Source: Verrucomicrobiota bacterium (GTDB lineage Bacteria > Verrucomicrobiota > Verrucomicrobiia > Chthoniobacterales > UBA10450). Taken from it: a DNA stretch of 64,000 bases. A model generated the notes under the pieces. It ran no database searches. It worked only from the letters and a program-made list of their open reading frames with translations, and was not told the origin of the DNA. The translations under genes and the position numbers were made by a program. Below, piece after piece: positions 40,128 to 49,011 of this stretch; the first letter of the stretch is position 1; every line of letters begins with the position of its first letter. Location: positions 34,867 through 98,866 of the forward strand of contig QHQA01000050.1 in the NCBI GenBank assembly GCA_003219695.1, written 5' to 3'.

Positions 40128-40467
40128 TCAAGAAAGACTTTTTGCGTGCGTTTTCACAACCTTGCGCAGCATCGCGGACGCTAGGCGTTTCGCTCATTAG
40201 GTATTCGCGCCGGGTTACGCAGAATTGCGCAGTTTTGCAGCCAAAAATTTTCAGACCGTAGAAAAACGACCGTGAAAAATTTTGTCGAGTTACCGCCACG
40301 GCCTTCGCGTGCGTGTGGAACTGTTCGAAGGTTCGGTGGGCTAACACGAAAACGTAACTGTCGCGTTACTTTTGAGTTGTTGCGGTCGGAGCGAATCCCT
40401 GCCATTGCCACTAATTATGAAAATCATCAACCATCGGCAGCGTGAGTACATTTTTACGGATCATTCC
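40128..40467. other. Spacer after the tRNA fragment
   Basis: No gene is supported here. The spacer includes the dyad AAAAATTTTCAGACCGTAG followed by AAAAACGACCGTGAAAAATT (40243-40283). A close relative of this dyad occurs at 41927-41961 (AAAAATTTCTCAGACCGTAG, GCGACCGTGAAAATC). The pair flanks the delta-60 gene. Confidence 0.5.
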
Positions 40468-41712
40468 ATGGGTGGTAATACTTTCCCAAAACGCCTTGCG
40501 TTACTGGTGTGCGCAGCAGCTCTTGCTTTGCCCAATGTGGTAATGGCACAGGCCGGAAGCTTGGACCCGACTTTTGGCACCAACGGCATTGTGACTACGG
40601 CAAACACAGCCGCCAATGCCGCAGCCCTTCAGAGTGACGGGAAAATCGTAGTAGCCGAGTCGATCGCAAATAGTCAGAACTTCCAGCAAGGTGGTCTCCT
40701 GCGTTACACTTCTAATGGCGTTCTCGATTCAAGTTTCGGCACCGGCGGTAAAGTGTTGATCGCTGTCGGTACCAGCGAGGCCGACGCCGCGTTTGCCACG
40801 GCCATTCAAACCGATGGAAAAATTGTGACGGCCGCTCCCCTTGGTGTTCGGCTCACGGTTTTCCGCTTCAATTCGAATGGCACCGTGGACAACAGCTTCG
40901 GCACCAATGGCAGTGAAACTATCACAGCAGCCGGATTCCTCTTTTCGCCAGTCAATGGCGGTATTGCCCTGCAATCTGACGGCAAAATTGTTGTTGTGAC
41001 CGGAGATATTGTCGCGCGCTTACTCGCTAATGGCCAGCTTGACTCGACTTTCGGTTCGGGTGGCGTAGCCCCTACTGTGGTCGGCAACGCGGTCGCGATT
41101 CTCTCCAATGGCCAAATTCTGATCGGCTCCGGCAATGTTACCTCCCTCTACACGGCGAACGGCAGTCTGGTTACCAGATTCGGTGTCAACGGACAGACCG
41201 CGGGCTTCCCCTTTGACGGCGTAGGCGGATTTGTCGTTACTACTGACCCAACAACCAATCTTATCAAGATCGTCACCGCTGGCAGTCTTATTACTTCGCC
41301 GAGCCTGACATTTGCGCAAAACACTTCGGGCTTCCTACTGGTGCGCTACACCAGTAACGGCACGATCGACAACAGCTTTGGCACTCATGGCGGCGTTGCA
41401 ACCCCGTTCCCAGGCAATCTTTTTTCTCAGGCATTTGCTGTTGCTGCCCAGACAAACGGCGACATTGTCGCGGTTGGGCAGACGGCGCTCACCGACGTGA
41501 ATGCTATTCCTGGTCCATCCAACTTTGGCCTGGCACGCTATCTTCCCAACGGGCAGATAGACACGACGTTCGGTAACGGCGGCTTTGTAAGCACAGCATT
41601 CGGCAGTAGCGAAGCTTTTGCTAACGCGGTGCTCATTCAAAGCGACGGCAAGATCGTTGCCGCCGGCAACAGTAACAGCGGAACCACCGTCGCACGCTAC
41701 CTCGGTAATTAA
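40468..41712 (+). CDS. Secreted delta-60 repeat beta-propeller protein
   Basis: The product (414 aa from the ATG at 40468; ATG at 40417 is an alternative) has a signal peptide (LALLVCAAALALPNVVMAQA). About six delta-60 repeats follow, each of the form GxLDxTFGxxGxVxT followed by AxAxQSDGKIVVAG. These are propeller-type repeats found in secreted or surface proteins, often of gliding or soil bacteria. Catalytic residues are not seen. The gene lies just inside the tRNA-bounded region and ends before a stretch of decayed sequence. Regulation is not evident. Confidence 0.85.
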   Translation: MGGNTFPKRLALLVCAAALALPNVVMAQAGSLDPTFGTNGIVTTANTAANAAALQSDGKIVVAESIANSQNFQQGGLLRYTSNGVLDSSFGTGGKVLIAVGTSEADAAFATAIQTDGKIVTAAPLGVRLTVFRFNSNGTVDNSFGTNGSETITAAGFLFSPVNGGIALQSDGKIVVVTGDIVARLLANGQLDSTFGSGGVAPTVVGNAVAILSNGQILIGSGNVTSLYTANGSLVTRFGVNGQTAGFPFDGVGGFVVTTDPTTNLIKIVTAGSLITSPSLTFAQNTSGFLLVRYTSNGTIDNSFGTHGGVATPFPGNLFSQAFAVAAQTNGDIVAVGQTALTDVNAIPGPSNFGLARYLPNGQIDTTFGNGGFVSTAFGSSEAFANAVLIQSDGKIVAAGNSNSGTTVARYLGN

Positions 41713-42354
41713 TAGTTTAGCTTCCAAGCAGATTTGAACGAGCGTGTTGTACTTGCAGGAGTTGGCTCTGAGCATCTCGCGCCGGTATTGAACCGCCTCG
41801 CGAAGTTCGTCCGTCCATCCTTCTGAGTCAAAGTCCGTGGCGAAAATCGCGAGCACTTTGTCCAGTTCCTCAGACCGCTCGGTTACTGCCAGGAATCCGA
41901 GACCGCTTGGCAGGCAAATTCGCAGCAAAAATTTCTCAGACCGTAGAAGCGACCGTGAAAATCAGTCGTTCGCGCGCCGATGGAGTTGTTCAAGCCAGCC
42001 GCCGTATTAGGTCTGCAGTAAAAGCTGAAACGGACGGTGACATTCATATTACTCTTAGTGATGCGACTGGTGATAAACTTGGAATCGCGTTCGAGCAGCT
42101 TCAGCGCATGCTCCGCTTCGGTTGGCACTCGCGCACGAAGAAGACGTTCGGTCCCGAAGAGAAACGGTCGCTCGCGTGGCAGCGCCAACGATGTGCTCAC
42201 GTTAAGCATTTCACGCGACCGGTTTTGGCCGAGGTCGCCGCGTGGTGCCCAAAATGCCGCATTGACGTGTTTGGGCCGATCCTGCACCAACGACTCCAGT
42301 AATGACCTTTTTAGGCTTGACAGGCTAAACGGATTTTTACAAAACTCGACGCTG
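41713..42354. other. Decayed sequence without an intact gene
   Basis: The stretch holds broken frames. On the plus strand VVQASRRIRSAV and AETDGDIHITLSDATGDKLG (about 41970-42080) look like coding remnants. On the minus strand FDSEGWTDELREAVQYRREM (about 41770-41860) also looks protein-like. Neither has a complete frame with start and stop that I can support. The 209-aa minus-strand frame over 41883-42512 has no recognisable motif. Confidence 0.4.
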
Positions 42355-42461
42355 CTAAACGGATCTGAATCAGGCGGAGGACATTCCCCGCTAGGTTCTT
42401 CGTCTCTTCCGGACCCGCAAACCAGACAATTATTCAGCGGGGAAAAAGGAAGGAAGAACCA
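42355..42461 (+). promoter_or_regulatory. Conserved structured 5' leader, copy 1
   Basis: This leader is closely similar to the one at 59146-59251. TTCCCCGCT (42384-42392) pairs with AGCGGGGAA (42436-42444) around a loop that keeps AGGTTCTTCG and TCTTCCGGACCCGC. A purine-rich ribosome-binding site (AAGGAAGAA) and ATG follow. The gene it serves here is only a 34-codon remnant. Confidence 0.6.
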
Positions 42462-42566
42462 ATGAATCCATCGATTCAATTCCAAGTGCTCGTGTGCTTC
42501 GCGCTGTCGCAAACGGCTCAGGCGCTGAACCAGCCACTAGTGGGTGGTTATTGTTTGAGATGGTAA
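42462..42566 (+). pseudogene. Remnant of a secreted-protein gene, 34 codons
   Basis: The frame reads MNPSIQFQVLVCFALSQTAQ, then ALNQPLVGGYCLRW and stop. The start resembles that of the S74 protein at 59252 (MNPLTQSKSTT...CFVLSPQAGA) with an internal deletion in the signal peptide and everything downstream lost. With the shared leader, it is best read as a truncated paralogue. Confidence 0.55.
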
Positions 42567-42619
42567 ACCTGTGCCGCGAATGGCTTTCAACGATCGGCAA
42601 AACTTAGGAGGAAATCGAT

Positions 42620-43318
42620 ATGTCAGTTCCCAATCATCATGCTTCTCCAGTTCGTACTGCTCCCCAAATACAAATCAGCCACGGTAAGTACATCAACATG
42701 CCCCAGAATCTCATAGGCGCTCTGCTTGAAGCATTTGAGAAATGTCTTGTGCGTTCCCAAGGTCTGCACTTGCTCGAGGAATCCATGTTCATTCGACACG
42801 GTGATTATTGGGAAATTCGTTACCAAGGCCAGGTTGCAATCCTCAGGGCTACGCGCGGTCTGGATTACCTCTGTTATCTATTGCGTCATCCAAGGCAAGA
42901 TGTTCACGTGAGAGAATTGCTCGGTACACATGCAGTAACTCTTAGCCTTAAAAGCGGTGATTTAATTCTCGATTCGCGGGCCAAGGCAGAATACAAGCGC
43001 AAGATCGATGACTTGCGGAAAGATATCGAGGACGCGGAACGGTTTAACGATTTCTACCGTGCCGCCAAGGTTCGCAGCGAGATGGACGCCATAGCCGAAC
43101 AATTGGCCGCTGCCGTTGGACTTGGAGGTAGGGATCGTCGGTCTTCCGCCGACGCCGAGCGCGCGCGGTCGGCCGTCACGAAGCGGGTTAAAGACGGTAT
43201 CAACAGAATTGGGAAAATTATTCCTTCGCTCGGCAGCCACTTGGCCGCCAGAATCAAGACGGGGTACTTTTGCTCCTATAACCCGCACCCCGATCGCCAA
43301 ATTGCATGGAGGTTCTGA
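42620..43318 (+). CDS. Protein with C-terminal domain of AAA/LuxR-type regulators, 232 aa
   Basis: The protein matches the C-terminal region seen in many large ATPase-type regulators. Diagnostic blocks are FIRHGDYWEIRYQGQVAILR followed by ATRGLDYLCYLLRHP, then LDSRAKAEYKRKIDDLRKDI, DAERFNDFYRAAKVRSEMD, AVGLGGRDRRSSADAERARS and LAARIKTGYFCSYNP. The N-terminal ATPase part of such proteins is absent, so this is a stand-alone version. A regulatory, possibly DNA-binding role is likely. It has a good ribosome-binding site (AGGAGG). It sits 150 bp upstream of the Trp-rich gene on the same strand, a natural candidate regulator of that cluster. Confidence 0.75.
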   Translation: MSVPNHHASPVRTAPQIQISHGKYINMPQNLIGALLEAFEKCLVRSQGLHLLEESMFIRHGDYWEIRYQGQVAILRATRGLDYLCYLLRHPRQDVHVRELLGTHAVTLSLKSGDLILDSRAKAEYKRKIDDLRKDIEDAERFNDFYRAAKVRSEMDAIAEQLAAAVGLGGRDRRSSADAERARSAVTKRVKDGINRIGKIIPSLGSHLAARIKTGYFCSYNPHPDRQIAWRF

Positions 43319-43346
43319 TTCTTCTTTTTGAGTGTTGACGCCTCAC

Positions 43347-43359
43347 GTCACAGTGTGAC
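43347..43359. promoter_or_regulatory. Inverted operator-like site GTCAC-AGT-GTGAC
   Basis: A near-perfect dyad (ACGTCACAGTGTGACGT) lies 112 bp before the Trp-rich gene. The same GTCAC-N3-GTGAC core is at 52654-52666, before the oppositely facing phospholipase-like operon. Confidence 0.5.
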
Positions 43360-43470
43360 GTAGAAGATCACGCCTTAGAATCGCTGCCGGCAGTGTGGTG
43401 CTCGTGGTCACTCTGTTCCACTGGCTCCGCTGCTTCGCAGCGATCAAGTTCATGAAAAAAGGGAGGTCAT

Positions 43471-45654
43471 ATGGCAGCTAAGGACAAAGCGCGTAGTTAC
43501 AAATTGAGCGTGCCGGTCGACGCTTCAGGCGTTAAGGATTTTAAGGCGGATAAAGCCGTGAAGGTGGCGGCTTTTGATAACAACGGACGTGTCCACGAGG
43601 CCATCGTCAAGCTCGACGCACGTAGTGGGAAAGGCGTCGCCACGCTTTCGTTTGACCGTCAGCCGGGCTCGTTGCGAGTGGTTGTGGGCCCTGAGGACGC
43701 TTCTGTCGAACAGTTGCAAGGGCTGCAGACGATAAACATCAGCATCTCAAATCGCAACTGGCAGGGAAAAAGGGAACTGAAGCTCTCTCCCATCCCCATC
43801 ACATCGTATTACTGGTGGTGGTGGTTCTGGTGGTGCCGCAACTTCACGATCCGTGGCAAGGTTGTGTGCGCGGACGGCAGTGCCGTTCCCGGTGCGCAAG
43901 TGTGCGCCTACGACGTGGACTGGTGGTGGTGGTGGGTCACGGAAGAATTGGTCGGCTGCGCCACCACAGACGCCACCGGTTCGTTTGAAATTGATTTCCG
44001 CTGGTGCTGCGGGTGGTGGCCCTGGTGGTGGTGGGCGCGTCGCTTCTGGCGGCTGGAACCGCTGCTTGTGGAGCGAATCCTCCCCATCTTGGAGCGTGAC
44101 CCCAAGATTCCCCGGATTCCCACGCCTGACCCAGCGCCAGACTCGGCGGTCTTCGATACGTTGCTGCGCAAGAGCAGGGTCGGCACTTTGGGGGCGGTAG
44201 GAAAGATTCAGCCCCAAGCGCTGGAATCGCTCCGGACGCAACTCCTCGTTAACTTGCCCGCCTCGGCGGAGCTCGCGCAACTGCGCATCTGGCCGTGGTG
44301 GCCCTGGTGGCCGTGGTGGGACTGCACGCCGGATATCATCTTCAAGGTCACGCAGAACTGTAAAGGGCAGGACCAGCTCATCCTCAGCGAGAGCATTTGG
44401 CAGACGCGCTGGGACATCCCGACGACCTTGGACGTGACGCTGGTGGCTAATGATCTTGCCTGTTGTATCCACCCTTGCACGACGCCGAGTGATTGCCCCG
44501 ATGGGGACTGTTTGGTGATCACTGACGCCTGCGACGACCTCGTGGCTACTATCGGTGGCAATCCTGGCGCTCCCGCTACGCCGGCGGGATATCTGAATCC
44601 CGGGCTCGTGTCTTCAAGCGGAGATCGGCCGTATGGCGGCACGGTCCCCATTTCCGGCATCTTCGGTACCACAGCCACGGCTGACTACTACGAGTTCGAA
44701 TGGTCAAATAATGGTGGCGCGACGTGGAATGCGATGCCACCGGCCGCGGCGGGCGGCTTCACACGCTGGTTTTGGGGACCAGCGTTGCCTGCAGGACCGG
44801 TGGGTTGGCATTCTGTGAACTTTCCGTTTGCCCCGATCAGTGGACACAACGTGATCGAAAGCCGCCAGCACTTCGAGGCCAACAACGATCCAGCCAATTG
44901 GGGTATCACCCGGTTCTGGGACGCTGCCACCGAGAACTTGCTAATGTACTGGATTACGGACGGCACCGGGTTCGCCGACGATACTTACCAGCTTCGCGTG
45001 CGGAGTTGGCAATTAATCGCGGGCAACTTGAAGAAAGACGTCGTTCTTCTGCTCTGCGACACGGAGAATGACAACGGTTTGATACTCACCATCGACAACG
45101 GCTACGTGAACCTCGTAGGACCGACAGACTCCAACGGCCACGCGTGCGGACCTGGTACGGTACACACGTGTACGACTGAGCCCGACACGGCCATTGTAGC
45201 GGTTCGCATCAACGGCAATCCCGTTGATGTCTGCGCTAACGTAGACGCCACCAAGGGCGGGACACTCGAAATCGACTTCATGGCTTGGGATCCCGACGGT
45301 CACCTGGCGTATTACACACTCGAGGCGACCTATGGCAACAACCTCGCCATCGATTTGCTCTCGGTGCCAGGCGCGTCGCTTTCCGCCGGTCCTCCGGTAG
45401 GGGCAGTACCTTCGGCCGGTTTACTGGTAGGACCCGACTATGGCGCCGCGTTGGGCCAAGGAGGACCCGGAATGTCGCCTACTTGGAAGGGCGGGATCAT
45501 TACCCTCACCATCACGGACCTTCACAAGGCCTTCCCTGAGACCTGCTGTTACCAGTTGCAGCTCTACGCCCACAAGCGAACAGTGGTAAGCTGCGACCAT
45601 AGCCTTTGGGGACACACCAATCTGAGCGAATACAGCTTTACCGTTGTGGTTTAA
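43471..45654 (+). CDS. Tryptophan-rich protein with carboxypeptidase-regulatory-like domain, 727 aa
   Basis: The N-terminal ~100 residues are beta-rich. Unusual tryptophan runs follow: SYYWWWWFWWCR, DVDWWWWWVTEE, CCGWWPWWWWARRFW and WPWWPWWPWWDC (residues ~110-290). The runs interrupt a carboxypeptidase-regulatory/CNA-B-like domain (FTIRGKVVCADGSAVPGAQV, CATTDATGSFEIDF). The C-terminal half is Cys-containing and beta-rich, with Ig-like segments (YEFEWSNNGGATWNAMP). There is no signal peptide. Trp runs could insert into membranes or stack with sugars or other aromatics. The ribosome-binding site is strong (GGGAGGT). Two small genes follow on the same strand. I know of no assigned function. Confidence 0.8.
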   Translation: MAAKDKARSYKLSVPVDASGVKDFKADKAVKVAAFDNNGRVHEAIVKLDARSGKGVATLSFDRQPGSLRVVVGPEDASVEQLQGLQTINISISNRNWQGKRELKLSPIPITSYYWWWWFWWCRNFTIRGKVVCADGSAVPGAQVCAYDVDWWWWWVTEELVGCATTDATGSFEIDFRWCCGWWPWWWWARRFWRLEPLLVERILPILERDPKIPRIPTPDPAPDSAVFDTLLRKSRVGTLGAVGKIQPQALESLRTQLLVNLPASAELAQLRIWPWWPWWPWWDCTPDIIFKVTQNCKGQDQLILSESIWQTRWDIPTTLDVTLVANDLACCIHPCTTPSDCPDGDCLVITDACDDLVATIGGNPGAPATPAGYLNPGLVSSSGDRPYGGTVPISGIFGTTATADYYEFEWSNNGGATWNAMPPAAAGGFTRWFWGPALPAGPVGWHSVNFPFAPISGHNVIESRQHFEANNDPANWGITRFWDAATENLLMYWITDGTGFADDTYQLRVRSWQLIAGNLKKDVVLLLCDTENDNGLILTIDNGYVNLVGPTDSNGHACGPGTVHTCTTEPDTAIVAVRINGNPVDVCANVDATKGGTLEIDFMAWDPDGHLAYYTLEATYGNNLAIDLLSVPGASLSAGPPVGAVPSAGLLVGPDYGAALGQGGPGMSPTWKGGIITLTITDLHKAFPETCCYQLQLYAHKRTVVSCDHSLWGHTNLSEYSFTVVV

Positions 45655-45694
45655 ACCCCGGGGGCCGAAGTGCGTTGGAGAGGAGAGATCCGCC

Positions 45695-46021
45695 ATGGAA
45701 TTCTACTGGCTCGTGCTCGGGATCCTGTGCGTCTGGCGGGTGACGCATCTGCTTAACGCCGAGGATGGGCCATGGGAACTTGTGGTCCACCTGCGACGCC
45801 TGGCGGGTCCGGGGTTCTGGGGAAAGCTGCTCGATTGCTTTTACTGCCTCAGTTTGTGGATCGCTATCCCGTTCGCAATCGGGCTGGGTCGCGGCTGGAA
45901 GGAGACGATGCTCTTGTGGCCGTCGCTCTCGGCGGGGGCCGATCTTATCGAGCGATTGACTGCAAGGAATGGTCACGGTGCGCCGCAGGCATCCTATATC
46001 GAAGATCCCGAGGAGCCCTGA
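45695..46021 (+). CDS. DUF1360-like small membrane protein, 108 aa
   Basis: The start at 45695 has a good ribosome-binding site (GGAGAGGAGAG); an in-frame ATG at 45644 lies inside the preceding gene. The protein reads MEFYWLVLGILCVWRVTHLL with NAEDGPW, then GKLLDCFYCLSLWIAIPFAI. This is the WRxTHLL...EDGP...CxYCLSxW pattern of DUF1360 membrane proteins. Two hydrophobic helices are present. Function is unknown; the family is often found near phage-like or surface gene sets. It follows the Trp-rich gene by 40 bp, in an apparent operon. Confidence 0.75.
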   Translation: MEFYWLVLGILCVWRVTHLLNAEDGPWELVVHLRRLAGPGFWGKLLDCFYCLSLWIAIPFAIGLGRGWKETMLLWPSLSAGADLIERLTARNGHGAPQASYIEDPEEP

Positions 46022-46027
46022 AGGCGG

Positions 46028-46285
46028 ATGAAGATGTCATGCTGCGGTAAGGCAAGACAGGCAATCGGCGGGGCTTCGCCAGTCTCTCACCTGCGACCCA
46101 AAACGCCACCAGTATCCGCCCTTCGCTATGTGATCATCTTCGAGTACACGGGTAACACCGGCCTCACAGCGATTGGGCCGGTCAGCGGGAACCGCTATCG
46201 GTTCGATGTTCCCGGCGCCCGTGTGCGTGTGGATCCCAGAGACCGGCCTGGTCTGGCCAAGATTCCCAATCTGAGGCAGGTCTAG
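46028..46285 (+). CDS. Small protein, 85 aa
   Basis: The product starts MKMSCCGKARQAIG, with a CC pair. It has a compact beta-rich C-terminal part: VIIFEYTGNTGLTAIGPVSG, then NRYRFDVPGARVRVDPRDRP. Such EYTGxTxLTxxGPxSGxxYRF proteins occur as small accessory proteins near phage or secretion-type genes; I cannot name the family with certainty. It starts 6 bp after the DUF1360-like gene and closes the plus-strand group. Confidence 0.65.
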   Translation: MKMSCCGKARQAIGGASPVSHLRPKTPPVSALRYVIIFEYTGNTGLTAIGPVSGNRYRFDVPGARVRVDPRDRPGLAKIPNLRQV

Positions 46286-46386
46286 TAACCTTACTTTCAC
46301 AATGAGCCGTTACGTTTCATCGGCTGGATATCGGCTACATGATGCATAAGCAACGGCTTTGCACCGTCGAATTTCTTACCAGAGAC

Positions 46387-46848
46387 TCATCGGCCTACCT
46401 CGAGGTTCCGTAAGCGTTGTTGCAGCTCGAGGCAGATCCGCTGGAAACGACTGGCCGCTATCCACAAGCCAATAAACTTGCCTGCAACTGCGCTCAAGAT
46501 GAGACCGGTAACAAAGGTAACGCCGTTAAGTAACAATGTTCCTAATTTGGGAACAGTGGCGCAAGCTGAGCTGTTGTACAGTGCATACTTCACGGAAATG
46601 AGTGTGAAAAGGCAGAGCCCCAGAGCTCCGGTCGAGCAGCCACACTCCTGACGAAGACGTTCGAGCCGCGATTCCCAAGACCTTGCTTCAGGGTCTGTCA
46701 TTTGGGGTACCTGGATTACCAGACGTAGCTTGCGGAAGCGGCGCTGCGTGCCCTCAGATCTCATAAACTGCTGGAGATCATCGTTCGTGCGCACGATGAA
46801 CGACATGGGCCTTATTTCTCGAAGGCCAGAAAACCTTGTATTACTCAA
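46387..46848 (-). CDS. Hypothetical membrane protein, 153 aa (last gene of the phospholipase-like operon)
   Basis: The protein has a soluble N-terminal half (LQQFMRSEGTQRRFRKLRLV, SWESRLERLRQECGC). Two hydrophobic segments follow (LGLCLFTLISVKYALYNS and LLLNGVTFVTGLILSAVAGKF), then a short charged helical tail (ICLELQQRLRNLEVGR). The family was not recognised. It starts 8 bp after the glycine-rich membrane gene and ends the six-gene minus-strand array. Confidence 0.65.
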   Translation of the reverse strand: MSNTRFSGLREIRPMSFIVRTNDDLQQFMRSEGTQRRFRKLRLVIQVPQMTDPEARSWESRLERLRQECGCSTGALGLCLFTLISVKYALYNSSACATVPKLGTLLLNGVTFVTGLILSAVAGKFIGLWIAASRFQRICLELQQRLRNLEVGR

Positions 46849-46856
46849 GACATAAG

Positions 46857-47807
46857 CTACTGCGGCGGTGGGGGCGCGATCGGGCAGTCATCAGGAGCTG
46901 TTGAGTCCGCATCCGCAGTAGTGTAACTCGGCCCGGAGGAGAATTGGCCAGTGCGATTGATGTCCGTCGTGTAAAAGAGCTCATTGTTACCGACGTCCGG
47001 GTCGGTGACCCAATTACCCTTGACGGTAACAATGGCACCGGGATCGAGCCCTTTCCAATCATCACCTACCGGATCGCTACCAGCAGAGGCGATGGCTTGG
47101 CCAACCCAACCGCCGATGGCTGCGCCTACGTAAGCGACGACGGCAGCCACAATTGCAGCAACGATGAGCGCTACTAAGAGGCACAACAAATAAAATGGCC
47201 CGCTAGCGGCGCAGCCGATTGCGGCGCCGAGCGCAGCGGCCGCTAGGTAGCCCAAAATGATGCCGCCAATCGCCCCAGCCGCGGCGCCGATCAGGGAGCC
47301 GATCTTCGCGCCACAGGCTGTCTTGCTCTTGATGATACACGGCAACATCGCCGCCCCTTTGGAGTTGCAATAGACCCAAAAGGAGCTTTGTGTGACGTAG
47401 TGCCAATATATCGCTTTCACCACAAGATCGAAAAGGCCCGCTGGCCCGATCGCGAAGGGCGCAAGAATAGCCACCGCAGTGGAACTCTGGTCCACAGTAT
47501 CTTCGACGATCCCAGACAAACAGATAGGCTCGCCTTTGGGAGTGGACCGAATGCAGCCGTCAGGCTTCAAGGCGAAGTACAGAACCAGGGCGAAGATGGC
47601 CGCCGCCCCGACAAAACCTCCCGTCAGCGTCGAAAATCCGAACGTCGCTCCTGACGCACCGACAATGCCGTTAATTATAGGAATCCCGTTGGTCCAGACG
47701 TAAGCTACCCCGCCGGCGATTGATCCGGCCGCGGCAAAGGGCCACCAATCGAAAGAACCGGGAATGGGAGTTGGTTGTTGCGCGCCGCAAATGGGAGCCC
47801 CGTTCAT
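46857..47807 (-). CDS. Glycine/alanine-rich multi-pass membrane protein, 316 aa
   Basis: The protein has several hydrophobic Gly/Ala-rich segments: AAAGSIAGGVAYVW, LTGGFVGAAAIFALVLYFAL, and a long glycine-zipper-like block (GSLIGAAAGAIGGIILGYLA, VALIVAAIVAAVVAYVGAAI). Glycine-zipper blocks favour tight helix packing or pores. Cys residues are scattered in the loops. The C-terminus is Asp/Pro-rich. The start overlaps the upstream gene as ATGA. No family was recognised; a pore-like or scaffold role is a guess. Confidence 0.7.
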   Translation of the reverse strand: MNGAPICGAQQPTPIPGSFDWWPFAAAGSIAGGVAYVWTNGIPIINGIVGASGATFGFSTLTGGFVGAAAIFALVLYFALKPDGCIRSTPKGEPICLSGIVEDTVDQSSTAVAILAPFAIGPAGLFDLVVKAIYWHYVTQSSFWVYCNSKGAAMLPCIIKSKTACGAKIGSLIGAAAGAIGGIILGYLAAAALGAAIGCAASGPFYLLCLLVALIVAAIVAAVVAYVGAAIGGWVGQAIASAGSDPVGDDWKGLDPGAIVTVKGNWVTDPDVGNNELFYTTDINRTGQFSSGPSYTTADADSTAPDDCPIAPPPPQ

Positions 47808-48199
47808 CGCGAAACCTCCAACTTAGCTCCGCGCGCTCCGCAGAGGATGCGGCAAATGACCCATCCCAGCAGCGCGCCCAACACCGCGCAGACGAAAAGC
47901 GAAAGAGCAGGATTTACCATGTTGTAAGCTAGCGGTCCGAGTAGCACGCCAACCACGAGACCAATCAAAAGCGCCAGCGTGAACACAGACAGGACTGGAA
48001 GATGCTTCACTAAACATGCGAAGGCCGCCGCGAGAAAGACAGCAATGAAAGAAACGATGAGCCCAGCGAGTATCAATTGCCCAAGTGGTGGAGGACCCGG
48101 CGGGGTCCCGCAGCATAGGGTCCCATGAAGGAGCCCGACCAGAACGCCGACTGCGCCTCCTGCAACGAGACCTAATCTTAAGCAAAGCTTAATGCTCAT
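47804..48199 (-). CDS. Small multi-pass membrane protein, 131 aa
   Basis: From the ATG at 48199 (MSIKLCLRLGLVAGGAVGVL) the protein has about four hydrophobic helices with Gly-rich faces (LGQLILAGLIVSFIAVFLAA, LALLIGLVVGVLLGPLAYN, FVCAVLGALLGWVICRILCG). An upstream in-frame start would overlap the 263-aa gene, so 48199 is chosen; it follows that stop by 7 bp. Translational coupling to the next gene is shown by ATGA. Function is unknown. Confidence 0.68.
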   Translation of the reverse strand: MSIKLCLRLGLVAGGAVGVLVGLLHGTLCCGTPPGPPPLGQLILAGLIVSFIAVFLAAAFACLVKHLPVLSVFTLALLIGLVVGVLLGPLAYNMVNPALSLFVCAVLGALLGWVICRILCGARGAKLEVSR

Positions 48200-48206
48200 A
48201 TCAGCC

Positions 48207-48998
48207 TCATGCGTCAAAGAGGATGACAATGGAAACGCCACCCAAATACGCGCTGCCCATGATCGCAAGCACGTCCACCGTCGCGCTAATCAGCGTTCCG
48301 GGCGGCGAGGGCGGAATCGCTGCGGGCACATTTATCGAAACCATGACATTCTGCTGTGCGGCAGGGCCAAGCGTAAACGCCGCCGGCACGACCGTGACCC
48401 AAGGCACGACGGGCACCGGCCCAGCGGTCAAAGTAAATGTTTGCGTGGAGCTTAAAGGATTCTGCACGGGCACGACAAACGATTTGGAGCGCCCCTGGCT
48501 TGTCTGAAAGCCGTCCAGAGTTTGCTCCCCCTGGTTGTTTGTCGTGTCCCTGTCATAGGGATGCAGAAGGTTAACGAAGATACCGTAACGGGCCGCAGCC
48601 TTGAGTGCAGGCGGCAGAGGCCAGGACAAGGTAAGCTCACTCCCGGCGAAGCCAGCTCGCGCCAAGTCGACAAAAGTCGATCCAATGGACTGTAGGGGCA
48701 TGCCGATTCCCCACGCGGTCCAACTCAGATCGACGCGCGTCTGATTCGCTGATGCGTCGGCCGAAAGGTTGCGCACCGTCGCAGTCAGATTATCGATCGG
48801 CCGCAACGGCCAAAGATCAACGGTGCTGATATCAGGGCTATTGAAGGTCGGCGTCCCGCCACTCTCATACACTAGGCGCTGATCGTAAATAGAGGGGTCG
48901 GGATCGTGGATGATTTGGCTCGGTACGCGAATACAACAGCTCTTGCGAACCGGCAGCGGTTGCCTAAGCGAGTCGCAAATAGATCTTTCGCTAATCAA
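48207..48998 (-). CDS. Ig-like/beta-sandwich hypothetical protein, 263 aa
   Basis: The product has no TM segment and reads as two beta-sandwich units. The first is around NLTATVRNLSADASANQTRV. The second is around TQTFTLTAGPVPVVPWVTVV, with NVMVSINVPAAIPPSPPGT. These resemble Ig-like or fibronectin-like folds used in surface or secreted complexes. A CC pair near the N-terminus (KSCCIRVPSQ) resembles Cys pairs in other proteins of this cluster. It follows the 434-aa gene by 13 bp. Function is unknown. Confidence 0.68.
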   Translation of the reverse strand: MISERSICDSLRQPLPVRKSCCIRVPSQIIHDPDPSIYDQRLVYESGGTPTFNSPDISTVDLWPLRPIDNLTATVRNLSADASANQTRVDLSWTAWGIGMPLQSIGSTFVDLARAGFAGSELTLSWPLPPALKAAARYGIFVNLLHPYDRDTTNNQGEQTLDGFQTSQGRSKSFVVPVQNPLSSTQTFTLTAGPVPVVPWVTVVPAAFTLGPAAQQNVMVSINVPAAIPPSPPGTLISATVDVLAIMGSAYLGGVSIVILFDA

Positions 48999-49011
48999 AG
49001 CAGGAACAACC

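Noticed and set aside
41883..42512. Minus-strand 209-aa frame
   Set aside because: Runs through the conserved leader and broken remnants; no motif or start signal.
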